Shown here in pieces: positions 50,412-58,153 of a DNA stretch of 64,000 nucleotides. The position numbers were made by a program, and so were the translations under genes. Origin of the DNA: Neisseria perflava (GTDB lineage: Bacteria > Pseudomonadota > Gammaproteobacteria > Burkholderiales > Neisseriaceae); the NCBI RefSeq assembly GCF_002863305.2, contig NZ_CP136962.1, positions 372,001 through 436,000 of the forward strand. The letters run 5' to 3'. The notes under the pieces were generated by a model. That model saw nothing but the letters and a program-made list of their open reading frames with translations, had not been told where the DNA came from and did no database searches. Each line of letters starts with the position of its first letter. Positions within the stretch are counted from its first letter, which is position 1.

Positions 50412-51503
50412 ATGACACGCGAAGCTTTACTGAACAATGTTGCCGAACTCGTTAAAAGCAAATTAAAACCATTGGTGGACGACATCGACCGCAAAGGCCT
50501 GTACCCGAAAGAATTTATGCTGGAATTGGGCAAAATCGGCGGTTTTGCCGCGACCGGTACGGTTGAAGAAGGCGGCAACGGTTTGGGTTTGGCAACGCAA
50601 ATCGCCGTATTGCGCGAAATCGGTAAAGAATGCGGCGCGACTTCGTTCAGTGCATGGTGTCAGGCGGCTTGCGCGTGGTATCTGCACCAATCCCCCAACC
50701 AAGCGGTTAAAGACAAATATTTGGCCGATATTCTGCAGGGCAAAGTTTTGGCCGGTACGGGCATGTCCAATACCGTCAAACACCTTGCCGGTATCGAAAA
50801 ACACAACCTGCAAGCCGAGCGTGTCGAAGGCGGCTACAAAATCAACGGCGCTTTGCCTTGGGTATCCAATATCGGCGAAGACCATATTTGGGCAAATACC
50901 GCCCAAATCGGCGACAGCTATGTGATGTTTATCACCGGCGGCCAATGGGAAGGCGTTACCCTGCAAAACTGTCCTGAGTTCTGCGGTTTGGAAGGTACGC
51001 GCACTTACAGCCTGAATTTTAAAGACGTGTTTATTCCCGATGAGGATGTGATTGCTACGCCTGGGCAGTTCCAGTCTTATATCCCGACCATTAAAGCCGG
51101 TTTCATTCTGCTGCAAATGGGTATCGGCGCCGGTGTAATTGACGGTGCGCTCGGCATTATCCGCATGGCCAATGTGGTGAACGCAGAAGTAAACTCATAC
51201 CTCGACCACAGCTACGATGAATTGAAAGCCGCTTTGGACGGCGCATGGGCGGAAACCGAACGTCTTGCCGATGATGCGTGGAACAATAAACCCGATACGC
51301 TGGCAACCTTGAAACTGCGTGAAGCGGCTGCCGTATTGGCACTGAACGCCACTCAATCTGCCGCATTGCATGCAGGCGCGAAAGGCTATCTGATGCGCAG
51401 TCCGGCGCAACGCCGCGTCCGCGAGGCCATGTTTGTCGCCATCGTAACACCGGCCATCAAACACCTGCGTAAAGAAATCGCCGCTTTGGAAGCAGCGCAA
51501 TAA
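50412..51503 (+). CDS. Acyl-CoA dehydrogenase-like flavoprotein
   Basis: 363 residues with the three-part acyl-CoA dehydrogenase fold: helical N-terminus (LKPLVDDIDRKGLYPKEFMLELGKIGG), middle beta region (GYKINGALPWVSNI, EGTRTYSLNFKDVFIPDEDVI), and a helical C-terminus. Overall divergent from fatty acid enzymes, and I cannot place the catalytic base with confidence. Members this divergent include flavin monooxygenases and dehydrogenases. A rubredoxin gene 83 bp downstream may supply or take electrons. Confidence 0.82.
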   Translation: MTREALLNNVAELVKSKLKPLVDDIDRKGLYPKEFMLELGKIGGFAATGTVEEGGNGLGLATQIAVLREIGKECGATSFSAWCQAACAWYLHQSPNQAVKDKYLADILQGKVLAGTGMSNTVKHLAGIEKHNLQAERVEGGYKINGALPWVSNIGEDHIWANTAQIGDSYVMFITGGQWEGVTLQNCPEFCGLEGTRTYSLNFKDVFIPDEDVIATPGQFQSYIPTIKAGFILLQMGIGAGVIDGALGIIRMANVVNAEVNSYLDHSYDELKAALDGAWAETERLADDAWNNKPDTLATLKLREAAAVLALNATQSAALHAGAKGYLMRSPAQRRVREAMFVAIVTPAIKHLRKEIAALEAAQ

Positions 51504-51531
51504 ATTCAAAATATCAACAATAAGACACACG

Positions 51532-51567
51532 AAAGGCCGTCTGAAATACGGTTTCAGATGGCCTTTC
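51532..51567 (+). terminator. Uptake-type hairpin between dehydrogenase-like gene and rubredoxin
   Basis: AAAGGCCGTCTGAAA pairs with TTTCAGATGGCCTTT; the right arm has one substitution. It lies 20 bases before the rubredoxin start. Confidence 0.65.
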
Positions 51568-51586
51568 AAAATGGAAGGAACACCAA

Positions 51587-51757
51587 ATGGCTCAATATAT
51601 GTGCGGCCCTTGCGGCTGGATTTACGATGAAGATGTCGGCGACCCCGAACACGGCCTGCCGGCAGGTACCAAGTTCGAAGACATCCCCGACGACTGGAAA
51701 TGCCCTGAATGCGGCGTAGGTAAAGAAGATTTCTACCTTCTGGACTTCACCATATAA
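51587..51757 (+). CDS. Rubredoxin
   Basis: 56 residues. A one-iron electron carrier with two CxxCG knuckles, MCGPCGW (Cys6, Cys9) and CPECGV (Cys39, Cys42), and the usual WIYDEDVGDPEHGLPAGTKF between. GGAAGG upstream gives a good ribosome site. Electron partner unknown; the dehydrogenase-like flavoprotein upstream is the obvious candidate. Confidence 0.96.
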   Translation: MAQYMCGPCGWIYDEDVGDPEHGLPAGTKFEDIPDDWKCPECGVGKEDFYLLDFTI

Positions 51758-51775
51758 ATTATCCGATTATTTAAT

Positions 51776-51807
51776 AAAAAGGCCGTCTGAAGTTTCAGGC
51801 GGCCTTT
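51776..51807. terminator. Uptake-type hairpin between rubredoxin gene and dapC
   Basis: AAAAAGGCCGTCTGAA pairs with TTTCAGGCGGCCTTT (one substitution) between convergent genes. Confidence 0.75.
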
Positions 51808-51820
51808 GTTTGCTTAATCG

Positions 51821-53008
51821 TCAGCAGTAGAGCGAAACAATGGTTTCAGCCGCTTTGACACAGCTTTCCACGTCGGCAACCAAAGCGATGCGGACGTAGC
51901 CTTCTCCCGGATTACCTTGTTCGGTATCGCGGGCGAGGAAGCGGCCGGGCAACACTTGGATAGCGGCTTTCTGCCACAGGTTGCGCGTAAATGCCAAGTC
52001 GTCGCCGTCGGGAACTTTCAGCCAAATGTAGAACGATGCGTCTGGCAGTTTGACATCGAATGCCTGTTGCAAAATCGGAATGACGCGGTCGAATTTTTCT
52101 TGGTAGAGGCGGCGGTTGGCAATGACGTGTTCTTCATCGTTCCAAGCGGCAATGCTGGCGCGTTGGACGGGAATGCTCATCGCGCTGCCGTGGTAGGTGC
52201 GGTAGAGCAGGAAGTTTTTGAGCAACTCGGCATCGCCTGCGACAAAGCCGGAACGCAAACCGGGGACGTTGGAGCGTTTGGACAGGCTGGTAAACATCAC
52301 GATGTTGTGCGTGCCGCGACCTAATTGGGCCGCAGCCTGCAGGCCGCCGATCGGCTTGTTGCCGTCAAAATAGATTTCGGAATAGCATTCGTCAGAGGCA
52401 ATAACGAAGCCGTATTTGTCTTGCAAATCAAAAATTTCTTTCCAGTCTTCTAATTGCAGGACGCTGCCGCTCGGATTATTTGGCGAGCAGACGATCAGGA
52501 CTTTGGTGCGCTGCCATACGTCTTCGGGCAGGCTGCTCCAATCGGGGTTGAAACTGGGCGCAGGACAGTTGGCAAAATGGATTTCGCCGCCGCCCAAAAT
52601 AGTTGCGCCTTCGTAAATTTGATAGAACGGATTGGGGCTGATAACGACCGGTTTTGGGGCGTCTGAAGCTGGATTTAAAACGGTTTGGATAAAAGAGAAC
52701 AAAGCTTCCCGGCTGCCCAATACGGGCAGGATTTCATTGTCGGGATTGAGGCTCAAACCATCATAACGGCGGGCCACCCATTCGGCGCAGGCTTGGCGCA
52801 GTTCGGGCAGGCCTGCGGTCAGCGGATATTTTTCCAGTTCGTGCAGGGAGGCGGTCAGCGCGTCGGTGATGACTTTGGGTGTCGGATGTTTCGGCTCGCC
52901 GATTTGCAGATGAATGGGCGTTACGCCTTCGGGTGCATCAATGCCTTGCATGGCTTCACGCAGGCGGGCGAAAGGATAGGGTTTGAGATGGTTCAATAAT
53001 GGGTTCAT
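51821..53008 (-). CDS. dapC: Succinyldiaminopimelate aminotransferase
   Basis: 395 residues from 53008. Class I PLP aminotransferase of the lysine/diaminopimelate pathway that makes a peptidoglycan precursor. Signatures are LQIGEPKHPTP, VCSPNNPSGS, SDECYSEIYFDG, and the PLP lysine in FTSLSKRSNVPGLRSGF. DapC rather than another class I enzyme is judged from overall likeness to the neisserial protein. Confidence 0.9.
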   Translation of the reverse strand: MNPLLNHLKPYPFARLREAMQGIDAPEGVTPIHLQIGEPKHPTPKVITDALTASLHELEKYPLTAGLPELRQACAEWVARRYDGLSLNPDNEILPVLGSREALFSFIQTVLNPASDAPKPVVISPNPFYQIYEGATILGGGEIHFANCPAPSFNPDWSSLPEDVWQRTKVLIVCSPNNPSGSVLQLEDWKEIFDLQDKYGFVIASDECYSEIYFDGNKPIGGLQAAAQLGRGTHNIVMFTSLSKRSNVPGLRSGFVAGDAELLKNFLLYRTYHGSAMSIPVQRASIAAWNDEEHVIANRRLYQEKFDRVIPILQQAFDVKLPDASFYIWLKVPDGDDLAFTRNLWQKAAIQVLPGRFLARDTEQGNPGEGYVRIALVADVESCVKAAETIVSLYC

Positions 53009-53065
53009 GATGTTTCTGCCGATAAATTCAGGCAATAATCTTAGCATTTTTTAGATGGATTGGGA

Positions 53066-53116
53066 CAAAAAGGCCGTCTGAAAACAGGGTTTAAATGTTT
53101 TTCAGACGGCCTTTTG
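53066..53116. terminator. Uptake-sequence hairpin between the nitronate monooxygenase-like gene and dapC
   Basis: AAAAAGGCCGTCTGAAAAC and its inverse around a loop of about 16 bases. It ends the minus-strand oxidoreductase transcript. Confidence 0.75.
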
Positions 53117-53129
53117 AATATTGATGCGT

Positions 53130-54302
53130 TTATTTGGCAGGGATGACGGGCAGGGAACCGTTCAAGAGATAATGAATGGTTTCTTGAACCGTACGGATGG
53201 CGTTGCCAAACGGCAATGGGTCTTTGCCGCGGAAAAACAGGCCTTTATCGACTTCACCGCGGAATGCCGCGGAAAGTTGGATGTCGATACAGAATTGACC
53301 GGCTTTGGCCAAACCGTCACGCAAACCGCAGCTGGTCAGGCAGTTCAGGCCTTGTGTGCAACGGCGCGGATCGTTTTTGGCATTGGCTTGCAATTTGGCT
53401 TCGCGTTTGATGTAGTTGTCGAGGAATTTGGTGCGCACGCCGCGAGCAGGCAAACCGGCAACAGACATGAATTCAACCACTTTTTCGGTTTCCGCACCGG
53501 CCAGCGTTTTCTTGAAGTTGATGTGGGCATCGCCTTCTTCGGTCACGGCAAACGCGGTACCGATTTGAACGGCGGACGCGCCCCAGTTTTTCAAGGCTGT
53601 TTTGACTTTTTCAAAGTTTGCCATGCCGCCGGCGAGTACCAACGGGATTTTTTCGCTTTCCAAGCCCAAGTTTTTGAATACTTCAAATGTTTCTTCAATA
53701 ACGCGTTTGAACTCGAATTTGGCATCGTTCACGCCGTCAACGGTTGCCGCACCCAAGTGGCCGGCTGCGTGGGCTGGGTGTTCGATAACGATGGCATCGG
53801 GCAAAACGCCTTTTTTCATCCAACGTTTCAAAACGATATTGATACCGCGTGACTCTGACAAAATAGGGAAAAGGGCAACATCTTTGTGGTAGCCCTCGGC
53901 CATTTCAGGCAGATCCAAAGGCAAACCTGCACCCATCACAATCGCGTCTGCGCCGGATTCACAGGCCTGACGGACGTAGGCGGCATGGTCTTTTACGGCT
54001 TTCATGACGTTGACGGCAATCATGCCTTTGCCTTCTGAATCGGCTTTGGCTTTTTTGATTTCACGGTCAAGCGCGATGCAGTTCAGGCGGGTGTATTTTT
54101 CTTCGCTGGAATCGATTTTTGATTCGGCCAGCAAATCTTCGTGCAAGTGGCGCAAATCGACGCTGGCGATGGTACCTACGCCGTTTTCGCGCGCAACCGC
54201 GCTGGAGAGTTTTGATGCGGAAACGCCTACACCCATACCGCCTTGTACAACGGGAATCAGTGATTTGCCACGGATAATCAATGGGTCAAAGTTGTTTTGC
54301 AT
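53130..54302 (-). CDS. NAD(P)H-dependent flavin oxidoreductase (nitronate monooxygenase-like)
   Basis: 390 residues from 54302. FMN TIM barrel of the 2-nitropropane dioxygenase/FabK group. Starts PLIIRGKSLIPVVQGGMGVGVS; the flavin phosphate site is LAGGMANFEKVKTAL and GASAVQIGTAF; HAAGHLG carries the catalytic-region histidine. The C-terminal extension has three cysteines (CTQGLNCLTSCGLRDG), unusual for nitronate monooxygenase. Substrate unknown. Confidence 0.88.
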   Translation of the reverse strand: MQNNFDPLIIRGKSLIPVVQGGMGVGVSASKLSSAVARENGVGTIASVDLRHLHEDLLAESKIDSSEEKYTRLNCIALDREIKKAKADSEGKGMIAVNVMKAVKDHAAYVRQACESGADAIVMGAGLPLDLPEMAEGYHKDVALFPILSESRGINIVLKRWMKKGVLPDAIVIEHPAHAAGHLGAATVDGVNDAKFEFKRVIEETFEVFKNLGLESEKIPLVLAGGMANFEKVKTALKNWGASAVQIGTAFAVTEEGDAHINFKKTLAGAETEKVVEFMSVAGLPARGVRTKFLDNYIKREAKLQANAKNDPRRCTQGLNCLTSCGLRDGLAKAGQFCIDIQLSAAFRGEVDKGLFFRGKDPLPFGNAIRTVQETIHYLLNGSLPVIPAK

Positions 54303-54447
54303 GGATGCTCCTTCATAGATTCTGGATGGTGCCGTCTGAAATCCTATGAAATGGATTGGATAACGGACTGATGTGTATATCAATAAGTGTGTTTTTCGCC
54401 ACCGTTTTTCAGACGGCATGAGGCGTGTTTTTAAAATTTTAGGAATT

Positions 54448-54478
54448 ATACTCTAAGTTAGTGTAAAAATTAGAGTAT
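54448..54478. promoter_or_regulatory. Palindromic operator candidate upstream of the flavin oxidoreductase
   Basis: ATACTCTAA (54448-54456) and TTAGAGTAT (54470-54478) are perfect inverted repeats with a 13-base spacer. A minus-strand TATAAT at 54445-54450 overlaps the inner arm, so a dimer bound here would cover the promoter. The regulator is not known. Confidence 0.5.
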
Positions 54479-54585
54479 TAATACAGTTTTTTTGAAGGAA
54501 AAATTGAAAAGTCTTGTTAATAAAGGAATAAATTTTATGATGGGTTGGATTGAGGGGGAAAATTGCAAACAAAATCTACAAAGAA

Positions 54586-54615
54586 AAAGGCCGTCTGAAA
54601 TTTCAGACGGCCTTA
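54586..54615 (-). terminator. Loopless uptake-sequence palindrome after OmpA-like gene
   Basis: AAAGGCCGTCTGAAA directly followed by its inverse, a 30-base perfect palindrome past the OmpA-like stop. Confidence 0.75.
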
Positions 54616-54641
54616 AGTATGGGAATCAGACAGATGTCGGA

Positions 54642-55322
54642 TTACATTTGTTTTTTAGCGGCATCAATGGCGCGTTGGTCAGGGTTGATCAAGATTTCAA
54701 CGCGGCGGTTTTGTGCACGGCCTTCAACAGTAGCGTTGGAGGCGATTGGTTGACGGGAGCCGTAACCGAAAGTGCTCAAACGGGTGCTGCTTACGCCACG
54801 TGATTGCAGGAAGGTGGCAACAGATTCGGCGCGGTTGCGAGACAATGGTTCGTTGATGGCGTCGTTACCGGTATTGTCGGTGTGGCCATTGATGGTCAAA
54901 GTGGTGTCAGGATATTGAACCAAAGTTTGCGCAGCGGCAGACAGGGCGCTTTGAGCTTGGCCGCTCAAGGCAGCGCTGCCGGTAGCGAAGGTTACGTTTT
55001 CAGGCATAACCAGTTTAATTTGGTTGCCTTGACGTTCAACTTCGATGTTGGTATTGGCCAAGCTTTGACGCAGTTTTTTCTCTTGGTAGTCCATGTAACC
55101 GCCGATACCGGCACCTACTGCACCACAAGCCAATGCGGAGTTACGCGCGCCTTTACCGCCGTGGGTCAGCGCACCAACAATGCCGCAAACAGCCGCACCG
55201 CCCAAACCGTACATAGCGGTTTTGCTGGCGGATTGTTGGCCGGTAACAGGATCAGTTACACAGCCGGTGAGCGCCAAAGGAATTGCAGTGGCAATAACGG
55301 TCAGGGGTTTCAAGAATTTCAT
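54642..55322 (-). CDS. OmpA-family lipoprotein with glycine zipper (YiaD-like)
   Basis: 226 residues. Lipoprotein signal ending LTGC (Cys21), a glycine-zipper segment (about 38-77, GLGGAAVCGIVGAL and GAVGAGIGGYMD), and a C-terminal OmpA domain with ITFATGSAAL-like strand, NGHTDNTG, LSRNRAESVATFLQSRGV and RAQNRRVEI. Anchors the outer membrane to peptidoglycan. Confidence 0.93.
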   Translation of the reverse strand: MKFLKPLTVIATAIPLALTGCVTDPVTGQQSASKTAMYGLGGAAVCGIVGALTHGGKGARNSALACGAVGAGIGGYMDYQEKKLRQSLANTNIEVERQGNQIKLVMPENVTFATGSAALSGQAQSALSAAAQTLVQYPDTTLTINGHTDNTGNDAINEPLSRNRAESVATFLQSRGVSSTRLSTFGYGSRQPIASNATVEGRAQNRRVEILINPDQRAIDAAKKQM

Positions 55323-55539
55323 GTCGTATCCTCTTTTTAGATGACGGCACGGGCCGTCTGAAAAAATGAATAAAAACCGCGTGGGTCATTACGGATTTAT
55401 GATACCCAATATCTGAAACGCAAAAGAACGGGTTTAACCCGATATTACGCAAATATTTGCCAGTTAACATAATACTGAAACATTTCTGCATTTTTCTGAC
55501 TATTTAGCCGTTTTGCCGCCCGATAAAAAGCAGGTTTCT

Positions 55540-56415
55540 TTACGATTTCTTCCGTTTTTTCTTTTTACGGCGGTACCAGTTGACGAATGCCCATTTCAAT
55601 CTGACCTTGACATCGTATCCCACTGAACCTGCACCCAGTATGAGCAAAACGGCGGAAACGGGCAGGGCGAAATGATGGCCGACTAGATGATAACCCCATG
55701 CGCCAACCACGCCGCCCAGTAAAAACGACAGCATCAAACCACTTAAAAGCCACATTTTCGGTTTGTTGACGCGGACGTGCGGCAGGCGCGGATGATGTTG
55801 TTTGGAGTAATAAAGCGCGCGTGAAATTTCAATGCCCAAGTCGGTCGCCGTACCGGTCATGTGGGTGGAGCGGATGGCGCCGCCGGAAAGAAGCGTGATA
55901 ACCGTATTGTGCATGCCCATAATAAAACACAATAAAAACAATGCCAAAGACGGCATAATAAAATCAGAGCCGCCAAAATCCCATTCCATCGCGGCAATAC
56001 CGAACCAACCGAATATCAACAGATAAACTGCTTCCAGCCACATGGAAAATCCAAAGCTGCCACGGAAACGCATCTGCTGCGTCCATAAAATCACCCAGCC
56101 CGAATGCGCGGCACCGGCAACAAAACACAACACGCTGATTGTGGCAATAATGGCCACACTCCACTCTTGAAGATACAAAACATCTGCCAACAGCGACATT
56201 GAGCCGGTAACGTGGGAGGTATAACGTGAGAATGCGAAGTAACCGCCGGCATTAATCGCTCCGGCAAGAAAGGCCATGATGTAGCCCAGCCGTCTGAAAC
56301 GGGCATCGGAAATATTGTGTTCGTGCAGGTACGGGCGGTCAGCCTGCCAAAACGGCGGCGTGTGTTGCCTATGGTGGCGCAATCGGTAGGAGTGGGGCGG
56401 TTTGTCAGCGTTCAT
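55540..56415 (-). CDS. DUF1275 (YoaK) membrane protein
   Basis: 291 residues with about six to seven membrane helices. DUF1275 features: FLAGAINAGGYFAFSRYTSHVTGSMSLLADVL, then MGMHNTVITLLSGGAIRSTHMTGTATDLGIEI. It has an N-terminal polar extension of about 40 residues and a very basic C-terminal tail. Transport function suspected for the family but unproven. Confidence 0.9.
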   Translation of the reverse strand: MNADKPPHSYRLRHHRQHTPPFWQADRPYLHEHNISDARFRRLGYIMAFLAGAINAGGYFAFSRYTSHVTGSMSLLADVLYLQEWSVAIIATISVLCFVAGAAHSGWVILWTQQMRFRGSFGFSMWLEAVYLLIFGWFGIAAMEWDFGGSDFIMPSLALFLLCFIMGMHNTVITLLSGGAIRSTHMTGTATDLGIEISRALYYSKQHHPRLPHVRVNKPKMWLLSGLMLSFLLGGVVGAWGYHLVGHHFALPVSAVLLILGAGSVGYDVKVRLKWAFVNWYRRKKKKRKKS

Positions 56416-56514
56416 TGAGTGGGTTTGGAGTTAAACATTCATACAGGGTGTATTTTATATGCAACTGTCTGCCGATAAGAACAAATAATCTAAAGTGTTC
56501 CCAAGTTGCCACAC

Positions 56515-56543
56515 TTGCCCATTACACAATGAGGGCGTACATT
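56515..56543 (+). promoter_or_regulatory. Sigma-70 promoter candidate for the small lipoprotein gene
   Basis: TTGCCC at 56515-56520 and TACATT at 56538-56543 with a 17-base spacer, about 30 bp upstream of the start codon at 56576. Confidence 0.55.
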
Positions 56544-56575
56544 AATAGAAAGATATAAACATAAGGAAACATCCG

Positions 56576-56965
56576 ATGAATCCTCTCCATCTGACCTTAT
56601 TGTTTGGCGCCGTTGCATTGCTGGCCGCCTGCGCCACCACGCCCGAGCAAAAAGCCGCACGCGCCCAAGCGCAGAAACGCTATGAGCAAGATCTTCAAGT
56701 ACATCTTGCCGGCCAATGCGATCAGGAAACTGCCGCGCTGATCCGCCGCAAATTTGACGAAGAAGGCAAACCCGGTGCTGTAACTGCGGAGCAAAAAGTC
56801 TTCCGCCTCAAATATATCGACAAAGTTTCCGATCCGATGTTCCAAGCCTGCTACAAAATGGCATGGCAAAACTATATTTCCCAAGAGCAGCTGCGCGAAG
56901 CCCGCTACTATCGCTATTACGATGATTGGGGCTATCCGTTTGGCCGTTATCCTTGGTGGTGGTAA
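56576..56965 (+). CDS. Small lipoprotein with aromatic C-terminus
   Basis: 129 residues. Lipoprotein signal ending LAAC (Cys19). The mature protein is charged and helical with two cysteines (GQCDQE, FQACYK) and ends in a Tyr/Trp-rich tail, REARYYRYYDDWGYPF. AAGGAAAC gives a good ribosome site. Not recognised beyond a neisserial envelope protein. Confidence 0.78.
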   Translation: MNPLHLTLLFGAVALLAACATTPEQKAARAQAQKRYEQDLQVHLAGQCDQETAALIRRKFDEEGKPGAVTAEQKVFRLKYIDKVSDPMFQACYKMAWQNYISQEQLREARYYRYYDDWGYPFGRYPWWW

Positions 56966-56981
56966 AGCATTAACAAACTTT

Positions 56982-57024
56982 AGGGCCGTCTGAAAGCATA
57001 TATTTATTGGTTTCAGACGGCCTA
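56982..57024 (+). terminator. Uptake-sequence hairpin after small lipoprotein gene
   Basis: GGGCCGTCTGAAA and TTTCAGACGGCCT around a 15-base loop. Confidence 0.7.
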
Positions 57025-57088
57025 AGGTTTATTGAAACGGCAATAACGTTTACAATAGCCGCCTATTCAAACACACTACCCACCACCC

Positions 57089-58015
57089 ATGAACATCTGG
57101 CTTGGACAGCGACATCCGCCCCAATTTCCGCAAGGAGCCGCCGTAACCATCGGCAACTTCGACGGCGTACACCTCGGGCACAAACATATCCTGCAAAAAC
57201 TCAAACGAGAGGCAGACCAGCGCGGTCTGCCTGTTGTCGTTGTTGTTTTTGAGCCTCAGCCCAAAGAATTTTTTGCGCGCAAAGCCGGGAAAAAGCTGCC
57301 TTACCGCATCAGTCCGCTGCGTACCAAATTGCGCCTTTTGCGTGAAACCGGCTGCGTGGATGCCGTTTGGGTCTTGCGTTTTAACCAAGCTTTCTCCGAT
57401 ATGAGCGCACAAGCGTTTATTGACCAGCTTTTGCGCCAAACGCTCAACACGCGTTATTTGTTGATTGGCGACGATTTCCGTTTCGGTGCCGGCCGTGAAG
57501 GTTGTTTTGAACTCTTGGCACAACAGCCCGATATGCAAACCGAGCGCACGCCGTCCGTTATCGTTGAAGACATCCGCACCAGCAGTACTGCCGTCCGCCA
57601 AGCCCTTTCAGACGGCAAGTTGGAATACGCCAAAAGACTGTTGGGCCATGATTACGTTTTAAGCGGCAAGGTCAAACACGGACAAAAACTCGGCCGCACC
57701 ATCAACGCGCCTACCGCCAATGTCCAGCTTCCTCCGTATCATTATGCGCTAAGCGGCGTATTTGTCGTTGAAGCAGACGGCACATTCGGCTCGCGCCGAG
57801 GCGTGGCCAGCTTTGGTTTTAACCCCACTGTCAGCAACAATCGTTCGCAAAAGTTGGAAGTCCACCTGTTCGATTTCAACGGCGATTTGTACGGACAACG
57901 CATCTTCGTCCGCTTCCTGCACAAACTGCGTGATGAGAAAAAATTTGAGAGTATCGAGGCATTGAAAACCCAAATTTTGCAAGATATGGAAGATGCGAGG
58001 GTTTGGGAAGCATAG
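57089..58015 (+). CDS. ribF: Bifunctional riboflavin kinase/FMN adenylyltransferase
   Basis: 308 residues. Makes FMN and FAD. N-terminal adenylyltransferase domain with GNFDGVHLGHKHIL (about 24-37) and RTSSTAVRQAL (about 165-175); C-terminal flavokinase domain with GHGQKLGRTINAPTANVQLP-like stretch and FNPTVSNNRSQKLEVHLFDFNGDLYG. Followed by ileS, the order common in proteobacteria. Confidence 0.96.
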   Translation: MNIWLGQRHPPQFPQGAAVTIGNFDGVHLGHKHILQKLKREADQRGLPVVVVVFEPQPKEFFARKAGKKLPYRISPLRTKLRLLRETGCVDAVWVLRFNQAFSDMSAQAFIDQLLRQTLNTRYLLIGDDFRFGAGREGCFELLAQQPDMQTERTPSVIVEDIRTSSTAVRQALSDGKLEYAKRLLGHDYVLSGKVKHGQKLGRTINAPTANVQLPPYHYALSGVFVVEADGTFGSRRGVASFGFNPTVSNNRSQKLEVHLFDFNGDLYGQRIFVRFLHKLRDEKKFESIEALKTQILQDMEDARVWEA

Positions 58016-58075
58016 AAACGCTTCTAGAAGCTTATAAAATCAAGACAATTGGGCTACAATAAGTCCTTTGAATTT

Positions 58076-58123
58076 TTTCAGACGGCCTGTTCTTTTCAAA
58101 ATGAGCAATCAGGCCGTCTGAAA
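58076..58123 (+). terminator. Inverted uptake-sequence pair between ribF and ileS
   Basis: TTTCAGACGGCCT and AGGCCGTCTGAAA around a 22-base loop, ending 31 bases before the ileS start. Confidence 0.55.
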
Positions 58124-58153
58124 CCGAAATACCGCAACAATAGAGATCAAAAA

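Noticed and set aside
54492..54803. 103-codon plus-strand frame upstream of and across the OmpA-like gene
   Set aside because: It crosses the loopless uptake palindrome and then runs antisense to the OmpA domain; not a credible protein.
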